This document shows positions 1 to 5,635 of a DNA stretch of 10,268 nt, piece by piece. The translations under genes and the position numbers were made by a program. This DNA is from Anaerolineae bacterium (GTDB lineage: Bacteria; Chloroflexota; Anaerolineae; Aggregatilineales; Aggregatilineaceae). The stretch covers positions 1-10,268 of the forward strand of contig JAGPFT010000063.1 of NCBI GenBank assembly GCA_018056405.1, read 5' to 3'. The notes beneath the pieces are model-generated. The model did no database searches. It saw only the letters and a list, made by a program, of their open reading frames with translations, and was not told the DNA's origin. Every line of letters begins with the position of its first letter. The first letter of the stretch is position 1.

Positions 1-654
1 GACGTGATCCTCTTTGTGGTGGACGTGAGCACCCCACCTACTGCCGAAGACCGGCGCATTGCTGAGTTGATCGAGCAGGCGGGGGCGGGCGCAGCGACGC
101 TGCTCGCCCTCAACAAGGCCGATCTCGCCGCCGGGCCGGAGGCGCTGCAAGCGTGCGCTGACGAGTATCGCGCCCTGGTCCCTGCCGCTGACTGGGTGAC
201 GACCATCGCCACGACCGGGGCGGGATTGCCCGACCTGATGGCCTGCCTAGTGGAGAAGCTGCCCCTCGGCCCGCGCTACTACCCGCAGGATCAGCTTTCC
301 GATGTGGCCGTGCGCGACATCGTGGCCGAGATCGTGCGCGAAAAGGCGCTGCTCAACCTGGACGAAGAAGTGCCGCACGGCATCGCCACGCAGGTCGAGG
401 AGTTCAAGCAGCGCAACGACGACCTCACCTACATCCACGCCGTGATCTACGTTGAGCGCGAGTCGCACAAGGGCATCCTGATCGGCAAAGGCGGGCGGAT
501 GCTCAAGGCGATCAGCCAGCAGGCGCGCGAGGAGATCGAGAGCTTTCTCGGCACGCGCGTCTATCTGGAGCTGTGGGTCAAGGTGTTGAAGAACTGGCGG
601 CGCGACGAGAACGCCCTGCGCCGCCTGGGGTACCGCCTGCCCAGGCCGAAGTAG
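1..654 (+). CDS. era: GTPase Era, 3' part (5' end outside window)
   Basis: Era is a GTPase that binds the 3' end of 16S rRNA and helps assemble the 30S ribosomal subunit. The window opens inside the gene in frame 1, so 217 C-terminal residues are seen of a family usually near 300; the P-loop and switch regions lie upstream. Visible parts are the end of the G domain with the G4 motif NKAD (residues 38-41), a G5 region reading IATTGAG (69-75), the Era linker YYPQDQLSD (93-101), and a C-terminal KH domain with the RNA-binding loop GKGG (162-165) followed by the family-typical LELWVKVLKNWR. The G5 loop lacks the common Ser-Ala pair, a mild divergence. The first codon is Asp, so no start is claimed. 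The gene ends with TAG only 7 bases from the convergent ribF stop. The assignment is secure from the linker plus KH signature. Confidence 0.96.
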   Translation, partial: DVILFVVDVSTPPTAEDRRIAELIEQAGAGAATLLALNKADLAAGPEALQACADEYRALVPAADWVTTIATTGAGLPDLMACLVEKLPLGPRYYPQDQLSDVAVRDIVAEIVREKALLNLDEEVPHGIATQVEEFKQRNDDLTYIHAVIYVERESHKGILIGKGGRMLKAISQQAREEIESFLGTRVYLELWVKVLKNWRRDENALRRLGYRLPRPK

Positions 655-686
655 GCGCTGGTTACTGGTTATTGGTGGTCAGCGCC
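654..686. terminator. Inverted repeat at the convergent era/ribF 3' ends (possible bidirectional terminator)
   Basis: GGCGCTG (654-660) and CAGCGCC (680-686) form a perfect 7-bp stem with a 19-base loop that spans both stop codons. Its position between two converging genes suits a bidirectional terminator. No T-run follows on either strand, and half of the stem is ribF coding sequence, so it may equally be chance in GC-rich DNA. Confidence 0.25.
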
Positions 687-1606
687 GACAGCAGCGCGCG
701 GCCCTCGATCGCGTCCTGCCGAATCTGGGCGACCAGCGCCTCTACGCCGTTGAATTTCAGTTCTGGGCGCAGGAAAGCCACCACGTCGAAGGCCAGGCGC
801 TCGCCGTAGATGTCGCGGTCGAAGTCGAGCAGGTGTGCTTCCACAGTCACCACCCCGCCGTTGAACGTCGGGCGATTGCCGATGTTGGCCACGGCCATGA
901 ACGTCTCGCCGTTCAGATGCGCCCAGCCAGCGTACACGCCCTTGCGCGGCAGGAACTGCTCGTCCCACACGTCAAGGTTGGCCGTCGGGAAGCCGATGGT
1001 GCGCCCACGCCCGTCGCCGCGCACGACCTCGCCCTCCAGCCGGTAGGGGCGGCCCAGCCGCCGGGTTGCCGCGGCTACATCGCCCTCGGCTAACGCTGCG
1101 CGGATCGTGCTGCTGCTGATCACATCCCCATTGCCGTCGTTGGTCACCAGGTCCACGACCTCCAGCGAAAAGCCTTTGCGCGCGCCCTCCGCCCGCAAGA
1201 AAGAGACATTCCCCTCGCGCCGGTAGCCGAGCGTGAACTCCGGCCCGACCCACAGCTCGCGCAGCTTGAGGTGCGCCAGCAGCCGGTCTACGAACTCCGC
1301 CGCGCGCATGTGCCGCATTTCCTCATTGAAGGGGTGAGTCACCACCAGTTCTACGCCCAACTCGCCCAGCAGGTCGGCGCGCTGCTGCGGCGAGGTCAGG
1401 TAGTAGCGGCCCGACGCGCGGCCCAGCACCATGTCCGGGTGCGGGAAAAAGGTCAGCACCGCCGGGACGAAGCCGCGAACACGGGCGGTCTGCACTAGGC
1501 GGCGCAGCAAATGCTGGTGCCCGCGATGCACGCCGTCGAACATGCCCACCGCCACAATCGTCGGGCCGGAAGGGTGCGCCTCGGCCAGGCTGGTCACGTG
1601 CTGCAT
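662..1606 (-). CDS. ribF: Bifunctional riboflavin kinase / FAD synthetase RibF
   Basis: RibF phosphorylates riboflavin to FMN and then adenylylates FMN to FAD in the cytoplasm. The 314 residues match the usual length of about 310. The N-terminal nucleotidyltransferase domain shows GMFDGVHRGHQ (21-31, the HxGH-type nucleotide site) and ISSSTIR (163-169). The C-terminal flavokinase domain shows GRTIGFPTANL (201-211), NIGNRPTF (241-248) and VEAHLLDFD (255-263), which holds the family's catalytic glutamate. The ATG at 1606 is preceded by AGGAG with a 5-base spacer, a good ribosome binding site. It is last in the minus-strand cluster but is separated from truB by 391 bases of repeats, so it may have its own promoter; I could not pick one out. 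The last residues (TTNNQ) are encoded by a GGTTATTGGTGG-type tract resembling one just beyond truB. Confidence 0.96.
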   Translation of the reverse strand: MQHVTSLAEAHPSGPTIVAVGMFDGVHRGHQHLLRRLVQTARVRGFVPAVLTFFPHPDMVLGRASGRYYLTSPQQRADLLGELGVELVVTHPFNEEMRHMRAAEFVDRLLAHLKLRELWVGPEFTLGYRREGNVSFLRAEGARKGFSLEVVDLVTNDGNGDVISSSTIRAALAEGDVAAATRRLGRPYRLEGEVVRGDGRGRTIGFPTANLDVWDEQFLPRKGVYAGWAHLNGETFMAVANIGNRPTFNGGVVTVEAHLLDFDRDIYGERLAFDVVAFLRPELKFNGVEALVAQIRQDAIEGRALLSALTTNNQ

Positions 1607-1714
1607 ACGGTCTCCTGTGGGTGCGAACAGCGATTAGCCAAGACTCTGTGAACCGCTACATTGGGTCCGCGAACAAGTTGTTGGGCAAACGCCAGAACGC
1701 CCCTATCCCCCGGC

Positions 1715-1743
1715 CCCTTTCCTCGGCAAAGCCAGGGGAAGGG
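1715..1743. repeat. Imperfect GC-rich hairpin in the truB-ribF gap
   Basis: CCCTTTCCT (1715-1723) can pair with GGGGAAGGG (1735-1743), using two G-U type pairs, around a loop containing CGGC...GCC. It belongs to the pyrimidine-rich palindromic sequence that fills this gap. A similar CCCCT...AGGGG pair follows near 1765-1791. The bases from 1607 to about 1690 show no repeat or gene beyond the ribF ribosome binding site. Confidence 0.4.
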
Positions 1744-1794
1744 AAGAGCCGCCTGCCCGATCGTCCCCCTCTGGCTTCGCTGGTTCAGGGGCAA

Positions 1795-1924
1795 ACAGCA
1801 GCGCGAGAAGCGTTGAGATGACGACCGATCAACCTCACCCCCTGGCCTCGCTACGCTCGGCTCTTCCCCCTCTCCGTCAACGGAGAGGGGAGGCGAGGCG
1901 CGCCAGCGCCGCGCGGGGGTGAGG
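1795..1924 (+). repeat. Dispersed palindromic repeat, copy A
   Basis: The element ends in the inverted pair CCTCACCCCC (1833-1842) and GGGGGTGAGG (1915-1924). A central hairpin has a 10-bp stem, CCCCTCTCCG (1867-1876) with CGGAGAGGGG (1881-1890), and a TCAA loop. Arms GCCTCG and CGAGGC lie between. Together with about 38 bases on its left, it aligns by eye with the reverse complement of 10035-10165, mostly identical with scattered substitutions. There is no ORF with family character and no transposase. It lies between truB and ribF and, in RNA, would fold strongly, so it could terminate transcription or protect a 3' end. It resembles REP- or MITE-like intergenic repeats; the family name is unknown to me. 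Confidence 0.8.
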
Positions 1925-1966
1925 TAAAGTGAAGAATTGAGTTCTCCCTGTCCCGAAAAGTATCCC

Positions 1967-1997
1967 CCACCAACAACCAATCACCAGAAACCAATCA
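1967..1997. repeat. Short ACCAA-rich degenerate tandem tract after the truB stop
   Basis: The plus strand carries degenerate repeats of the form CCACCAACAACCAATCACC and AGAAACCAATC, directly against the truB stop codon at 1998-2000. A related tract, reading ACCACCAATAACCAG on the minus strand, forms the end of ribF. Its function is unknown. It may be a relic of a small tandem repeat family that collects at gene ends. Confidence 0.4.
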
Positions 1998-2894
1998 TCA
2001 CTCCCCGCCCGCCCCCGCGAACACCTTGCGCGGCTTCCAGGACGGGCCGCGCCGCTCCAGCACGGCGATGAAGCGCCCGTCCGCGTCGTAGGCGCGCGCC
2101 AGATCGTGCCCGGCGGTGCTCGATGGTGCCGCGATCAAGCGCCCGCTGAGCACGGCGGCAGTGTCCTCAGCATCCAGGTGCAGCGCCGGATACGCGGCCA
2201 GGGCGCGGTCGGGCGGGAGCAGGTAATCGGCCCACGTCCCGGTTTCCATCGCCGCGCGGAACACCTCCCAGGGCACGGCGTCAGCGGCGGTGAACGAGCC
2301 GCTGGCGGTGCGCTCCAGCGCGGCTAGGTGCGCGCCCACGCCGACGGCCTGCCCCAGGTCGTGGGCCAGGCTGCGGATGTACGTCCCCGGCGAGCAGTCA
2401 ATCTCCAACACGGCGATGGGCGGTTCCCACGCCGTCAGCAGCAGCCGGCTGATCGTCACCGCGCGCGCGTCTCGCTCGACCGTCTGCCCGGCGCGGGCCA
2501 GATCGTACAGCTTACGCCCGCCCTGCTTGATCGCGCTGTGCATCGGCGGCACCTGCGCGATCTCCCCGCGAAAGCGGCCCAACGCCGCCTCGATCTCGGC
2601 CTGTGTCAGCGGGCGGGAGTTCTGCGCGGTGATCGCCCCCTCAGCGTCGTAGGTGTCGGTCTCGACGCCGAAATGCACGCGGGCTGTGTACGTCTTGGGC
2701 GACTCCATGAGGTACTCGCTCAGGCGCGTGGCCGGCCCCAGGCACAGCACCAGCACGCCCGCCGCCGCCGGATCGAGCGTCCCGGCGTGGCCGACCTTCT
2801 TGACGCCAGTGCCGCGTCGCACCCAGGCCACCAGGTCATGACTGGTCGGGCCGGGGGGCTTGTACAGGTTCAGCAGGCCGAAGATGCCAGACAC
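1998..2894 (-). CDS. truB: tRNA pseudouridine(55) synthase TruB
   Basis: TruB isomerises U55 to pseudouridine in the T-loop of tRNAs. The 298 residues are normal length. Motif II, GHAGTLDP (35-42), carries the catalytic Asp41. Other family signatures are LNLYKPPGPTSHD (8-20), SPKTYTARVHFGVETDTYD (65-83), VPPMHSAIKQGGRKLYDLAR (115-134) and SPGTYIRSLAHDLG (168-181). The last 60 residues form the small C-terminal PUA-like extension, with FIAVLER near 275-281. The start is GTG at 2894, followed directly by SGIFGLLNLYKP, the usual beginning. It lies 14 bases downstream of the nrnA stop, with AGGGGAG about 9 bases before the start. That SD can be hidden in a small hairpin (see the separate entry), which suggests translational coupling to nrnA. 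Confidence 0.97.
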   Translation of the reverse strand: MSGIFGLLNLYKPPGPTSHDLVAWVRRGTGVKKVGHAGTLDPAAAGVLVLCLGPATRLSEYLMESPKTYTARVHFGVETDTYDAEGAITAQNSRPLTQAEIEAALGRFRGEIAQVPPMHSAIKQGGRKLYDLARAGQTVERDARAVTISRLLLTAWEPPIAVLEIDCSPGTYIRSLAHDLGQAVGVGAHLAALERTASGSFTAADAVPWEVFRAAMETGTWADYLLPPDRALAAYPALHLDAEDTAAVLSGRLIAAPSSTAGHDLARAYDADGRFIAVLERRGPSWKPRKVFAGAGGE

Positions 2895-2896
2895 GC

Positions 2897-2909
2897 GGGG
2901 ACACTCCCC
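2897..2909 (-). promoter_or_regulatory. Hairpin over the truB Shine-Dalgarno, beginning in the nrnA stop codon
   Basis: In the minus-strand RNA, GGGGA (2909-2905) pairs with UCCCC (2901-2897) around a 3-base loop. The first stem base is the last base of the nrnA UAG stop, and the stem contains the only good SD of truB. A ribosome finishing nrnA would melt it, giving coupled translation. The stem is only 5 bp, so this is suggestive. Confidence 0.4.
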
Positions 2910-3889
2910 TATACGACCAGAGGCGCGCCTGCGCGCACGGCGTCCTGCAGCATGGCCACCACGCGCGGGACGAGCGTCGCCAGCGGCTCGCGGACGGTCG
3001 CGCCGGAGGCCAGCTTGTGCCCGCCGCCGCCCAACGCGACTGCCACCTCAGACGTATCGAAGCCCGGCACGCCTCGTATCCCGATCTCCACCGCGCCATC
3101 CGGCTTCTCGCGGAAGACCACCGCGATGGACGCTTCGTCGGCCTGCACCAGCGTGCTGACCAGCCCGGCGTCATCGTGCCCATCATAACCGGCCTGGGCG
3201 AACATCTCGCGGGTGATCGCCGCCCAGATGACGCCGCCTTCCAAGTGCACTGTGGGCAAAGCCAGCGCCCACAGGCGCAGCCCGGCGTAGGTCGTGCGGT
3301 TGACTGTGCGCTGGACGATCTCGGTCAGCGACGCGCCGCAGGCCATCAGCCGCTGCGCCTTGCTCAGCGTGTCGCTGCTGACGTTGTCCGTGCGGAAGCA
3401 CAGCGTGTCAGTGACCAGTCCTGTCAGCAGGCAGAACGCCGTGTCACGGTTAAGGGACGCGCCAAGCCGGTCGAGCCAGTCCAGCACGCCCTCGGCGGCG
3501 GCTACCGTCGCCGGGTCAACCAGGTTGGCATCGCCGAACAACGTGTTCGTGGGATGGTGATCCAGGTTGATCAGCGGCGCGCCACTCTGCCGCGCGGCCC
3601 GGCCCACGTCGCCCATGCGCGACTCGTCGCCGCAGTCTACGGCGATCACCAGGTCGGTCTGCACGCTGCCGAGCGCCGCCCGCACGTCGGCGCTGCCCGG
3701 CAGAAAGGCCAGGTCGGACGGCACGCCCTCGTCTACCGCCGTCTGCACGTCCTTGCCCAGGTCGCGCAGGGCGCTGGCCAGGCCGAGCATCGCGCCGATG
3801 GCGTCACCGTCCGGGCTGACGTGCGTCAGCACGAGCACGCGCCGGGCAGGGGCCAACAGCGCTGCTGTCTTATCCCAGTCCATCGTCAT
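2909..3889 (-). CDS. nrnA: DHH/DHHA1 phosphoesterase, NrnA-type (oligoribonuclease / pAp phosphatase)
   Basis: This family degrades 2-5 nt RNA oligomers and dephosphorylates 3'-phosphoadenosine-5'-phosphate, using two metal ions. From the ATG at 3889 it has 326 residues, as expected for NrnA. The DHH domain shows THVSPDGDAIGA (22-33), the aspartate in VDCGD (84-88), LDHHPTN (109-115) and GLVTDT (157-162). The DHHA1 domain shows GGGGHKLASGA (287-297). An upstream extension to 3979 would be Arg/Pro-rich and lies wholly inside rbfA, so it is rejected. ATG 3889 is favoured because AGGAGG (3904-3899) sits 9 bases before it; ATG 3883, two codons later, is the alternative. The start overlaps the end of rbfA by 20 bases in another frame, a typical coupled arrangement. 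Which substrate dominates in vivo cannot be read from sequence. Confidence 0.93.
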   Translation of the reverse strand: MTMDWDKTAALLAPARRVLVLTHVSPDGDAIGAMLGLASALRDLGKDVQTAVDEGVPSDLAFLPGSADVRAALGSVQTDLVIAVDCGDESRMGDVGRAARQSGAPLINLDHHPTNTLFGDANLVDPATVAAAEGVLDWLDRLGASLNRDTAFCLLTGLVTDTLCFRTDNVSSDTLSKAQRLMACGASLTEIVQRTVNRTTYAGLRLWALALPTVHLEGGVIWAAITREMFAQAGYDGHDDAGLVSTLVQADEASIAVVFREKPDGAVEIGIRGVPGFDTSEVAVALGGGGHKLASGATVREPLATLVPRVVAMLQDAVRAGAPLVV

Positions 3890-4259
3890 CGGCGTCGTCC
3901 TCCTCGGCGACGGCAGGGGCCGGCGACGCCGGAATCTCCAGCGAACTGAGCAACTCGTCAATGCGCTCGCCGCGATCAATGGCTACGTCCCAGTGGAAGT
4001 GCAGCTCTGGAGTCTTGCGGAAGCGCGTGCGCGCCGCCAGCTCGCGGCGCAAGAAACCGCTGGCTCGCTCCAGCCCGGCCATGACCGTCTCGCGGCTTTC
4101 CAGGGCGTGCACATAGACCTGAGCGTATTCGATTTCGCGATCCACCTTCACGTCGGTGATCGTCACGTCCTGCAAGGCGGGATCGGTCACTTCCATCATA
4201 AACAACTCGCCCAGGATTTCCTGGATGAGTTGGGCCGCCCGTTCCTGTTTGATCGTCAT
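3870..4259 (-). CDS. rbfA: 30S ribosome-binding factor RbfA
   Basis: RbfA is a KH-type protein that binds the immature 30S subunit and aids 16S rRNA 5'-end processing, especially in the cold. The 129 residues are normal length. Matching features are the N-terminal helix ERAAQLIQEILGELF (6-20), DPALQDVTITDVKVDRE (26-42), YAQVYVHAL (45-53), and the conserved RKTPELHFHWD (81-91) followed by RIDELLSSL. The tail from about 110 is Ala/Pro then strongly acidic (EEDDADDD), which is common and probably disordered. ATG 4259 is chosen because it has a GAGGG SD 7 bases upstream and begins with MTIKQERAAQ; the frame stays open further upstream, but into repeat sequence. The SDR-like gene and a large inverted repeat separate it from its usual neighbour infB. 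Confidence 0.95.
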   Translation of the reverse strand: MTIKQERAAQLIQEILGELFMMEVTDPALQDVTITDVKVDREIEYAQVYVHALESRETVMAGLERASGFLRRELAARTRFRKTPELHFHWDVAIDRGERIDELLSSLEIPASPAPAVAEEDDADDDGLG

Positions 4260-4332
4260 GGTGCTACCCTCGTCGCAGCGAACAGAAGCTAACTCCGTGC
4301 AAGGGCATCTCACGAAGGGGTCGGGTTTTTGA

Positions 4333-4563
4333 ACCGCAGAGACGCAGAGGGCACAGAGAAGAACCTTAAGAGACCGCCTGAAAACCTCACCTCCGGCCCC
4401 CTCTCTATACATAGAGAGGGGGAGTAAGCGCGGTGCTGAGTCCCCTCTCCGCGTGTGGAGAGGGGATTTAGGGGTGAGGTAAACCCGTCCAGCAGGACTC
4501 CTCGAATGGCTTCAAGCGATGTCCTTGCTTACCTTTTCTCTGTGTCCTCTGCGTCTCTGCGGT
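4333..4563. repeat. Long inverted repeat (28-bp arms) enclosing a second palindrome, between the SDR gene and rbfA
   Basis: The left arm 4333-4360 (begins ACCGCAGAGACGCAGAGG) and the right arm 4536-4563 (ends CTCTGCGTCTCTGCGGT) are reverse complements over 28 bp with one difference, at 4351, which would be a G-U pair in RNA. The arms enclose 175 bases holding the CCTCACC...GGGGTGAGG element. Intergenic sequences of the CAGAGACGCAGAGG type recur in many environmental bacterial genomes and give spurious peptides rich in Leu and Cys (LCALCVSAV); their origin is unclear to me. It fills most of the 345-base gap 4260-4604. The flanks 4264-4330 and 4564-4604 hold nothing else I recognise. In RNA it would form a very stable structure and could terminate transcription or partition the operon. 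Confidence 0.8.
4385..4479. repeat. Dispersed palindromic repeat, variant B with two hairpins
   Basis: The ends are CCTCACCTCC (4385-4394) and GGGGTGAGG (4471-4479), like the other copies. Two hairpins lie inside. The first is CCCCCTCTCTAT (4397-4408) with ATAGAGAGGGGG (4411-4422). The second is TCCCCTCTCC (4441-4450) with GGAGAGGGGA (4457-4466), loop GCGTGT. It is nested within the 28-bp inverted repeat, suggesting one repeat inserted into the other. Confidence 0.75.
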
Positions 4564-4604
4564 GAGGTTCTACCCCCCATGCGAGACACTCTCCTATGCC
4601 GCGC

Positions 4605-5534
4605 TCAGCCCGTCGCGCGCGCCGTGTCCAGCGCCGCCAGCAGCGCGTCGCGGGCCGAGTGGCGCGGCGACCAGCCAGCAGCCGCCAGCCGATCCGCGCG
4701 CAGCATTCCGCCCAGGAGCAGGGCGCGCGCCCACAGCGGCGGCGTCGGCCAGCCACGCCAGCGCCAGCCCCACCACGCTCGCAACACGAGCCACGCGCTC
4801 GGAGTGCATATCTGCCCGCGCCCGGACAGCGCCGCCAGTTCGCGCAGCGCCAGCCCGTCGCCGGCGGCCACGTTGTAGACTCCTGGTAGATCATGCCAGA
4901 TCGCGTGCTCAACGGCCAGTAGCGCGTCGTCTTCATGCACCAGCGCCAGCGCGCGTTCCTCGGCCCCGCAGACGAGCACCGGCAACTGCCGCACGTGGCG
5001 CACGATTTCGCCATGATGCGCGCCCGCCAGGGGCGCGACGCGCAGCCGCGTCAGCACACCGGGATAGCGCGGCGCTACGTCAAGCTCCAGCCAGTCGGCC
5101 AGGCGCGCTCGCGCCCGCCCGTAAGCGCTGGCGCTGTAGCCGCGCACGGCGGCATCTTCGCCCAGGGCTGCGTTTGCCGCTCGCGTGCCGTACAGCGCCG
5201 CGCTGTTAGCCACGATCAGCTTGGGCACGCCCAGCGCCATCGCCGCCTCCACGAATGCCCGCGCTTCGCTGACCAGCGCGGCTTCACGCCGTCGGTCGCG
5301 GCGGGCCAACGGCCAGCGCAGCGGCGTCAGCAGCACGGCGGCGTCGGCATCCGCCAGGTGCGGCCACCATTCGCGCTGCTCGTAAGCGGCACGCACAAAA
5401 TGCAGGCCGGGCAGCGGCGGGTGGCAGGGACGGTCGTCCAGGCCGGTGATACGCTGAACGCGCCCGCCGTCCAGCAGGCGTTCGGTCAGCAGACGCCCGG
5501 TGTTCCCTGCCACGCCGCCCACGAAGACGTGCAT
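4605..5534 (-). CDS. NAD(P)-binding SDR-type protein (epimerase/dehydratase-like), function unknown
   Basis: The 309 residues look like an extended or atypical short-chain dehydrogenase/reductase. The N-terminal dinucleotide loop is GGVAGNTG (6-13), fitting GxxGxxG. An acidic pair in ITGLDDRP (29-36) ends the second strand, where NAD(P) ribose is usually read. VANSAALYG (108-116) matches the serine-bearing strand of epimerases. Where the catalytic YxxxK is expected, the sequence is YGRAR (138-142), so lysine is replaced by arginine and classical catalysis is doubtful. VYNVAAGDGLALRELA (219-234) is a familiar extended-SDR segment, and the C terminus holds a Trp-rich stretch (249-268) then AGWSPRHSARDALL. 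The start ATG 5534 has AGGAGG four bases upstream and begins directly with the Rossmann strand MHVFVGG; an upstream extension to 5618 adds no family sequence. Its codon use looks like its neighbours. The substrate is unknown. It interrupts the usual infB-rbfA adjacency. Confidence 0.82.
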   Translation of the reverse strand: MHVFVGGVAGNTGRLLTERLLDGGRVQRITGLDDRPCHPPLPGLHFVRAAYEQREWWPHLADADAAVLLTPLRWPLARRDRRREAALVSEARAFVEAAMALGVPKLIVANSAALYGTRAANAALGEDAAVRGYSASAYGRARARLADWLELDVAPRYPGVLTRLRVAPLAGAHHGEIVRHVRQLPVLVCGAEERALALVHEDDALLAVEHAIWHDLPGVYNVAAGDGLALRELAALSGRGQICTPSAWLVLRAWWGWRWRGWPTPPLWARALLLGGMLRADRLAAAGWSPRHSARDALLAALDTARATG

Positions 5535-5539
5535 GATTC

Positions 5540-5607
5540 CTCCTGGCCCACAGCGCTCGCTGCGCGCGCAAAACAAGCGGGCCAGAAGTTCGCGCGCTCC
5601 TGGCCCA
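5540..5607 (-). promoter_or_regulatory. Competing hairpins between infB and the SDR gene (attenuator-like)
   Basis: Reading the minus strand, TGGGCCAGGAG occurs twice, at 5607-5597 and 5550-5540, with one CTGGCCC (5585-5579) between. CTGGCCC can pair with the first GGGCCAG (7-bp stem, 14-base loop), followed after five bases by TGTTTT, a terminator-like form. Alternatively it can pair with the second GGGCCAG, which runs into the AGGAGG SD of the SDR gene. The two pairings exclude each other. The T-run is interrupted, so termination may be weak. Regulation is inference from layout. Confidence 0.4.
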
Positions 5608-5635
5608 GTTGGTCGCAAGACAGCAGCGTGTGCGG

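Noticed and set aside
1594..1980. 128-residue minus-strand frame across the truB-ribF gap
   Set aside because: It runs through palindromic repeat sequence, overlaps the ribF start, lacks any domain, and has no convincing ribosome binding site.
3017..3949. 310-residue plus-strand frame opposite nrnA, and a similar 286-residue frame at 2328-3188
   Set aside because: Both are antisense shadows of clear family members (NrnA, TruB), with Arg/His/Gln-rich composition typical of shadows.
3890..3979. Longer start for nrnA
   Set aside because: The added 30 residues are Arg/Pro-rich and lie inside the rbfA coding region; AGGAGG supports ATG 3889.
4260..4412. Upstream extension of rbfA to 4412
   Set aside because: It translates the CAGAGACGCAGAGG repeat into a Leu/Cys-rich peptide. 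RbfA proteins begin at the MTIKQERAAQ region, which has its own SD.
5535..5618. Upstream extension of the SDR gene to 5618
   Set aside because: The extra residues precede the Rossmann strand with no family sequence, while ATG 5534 has AGGAGG four bases upstream.
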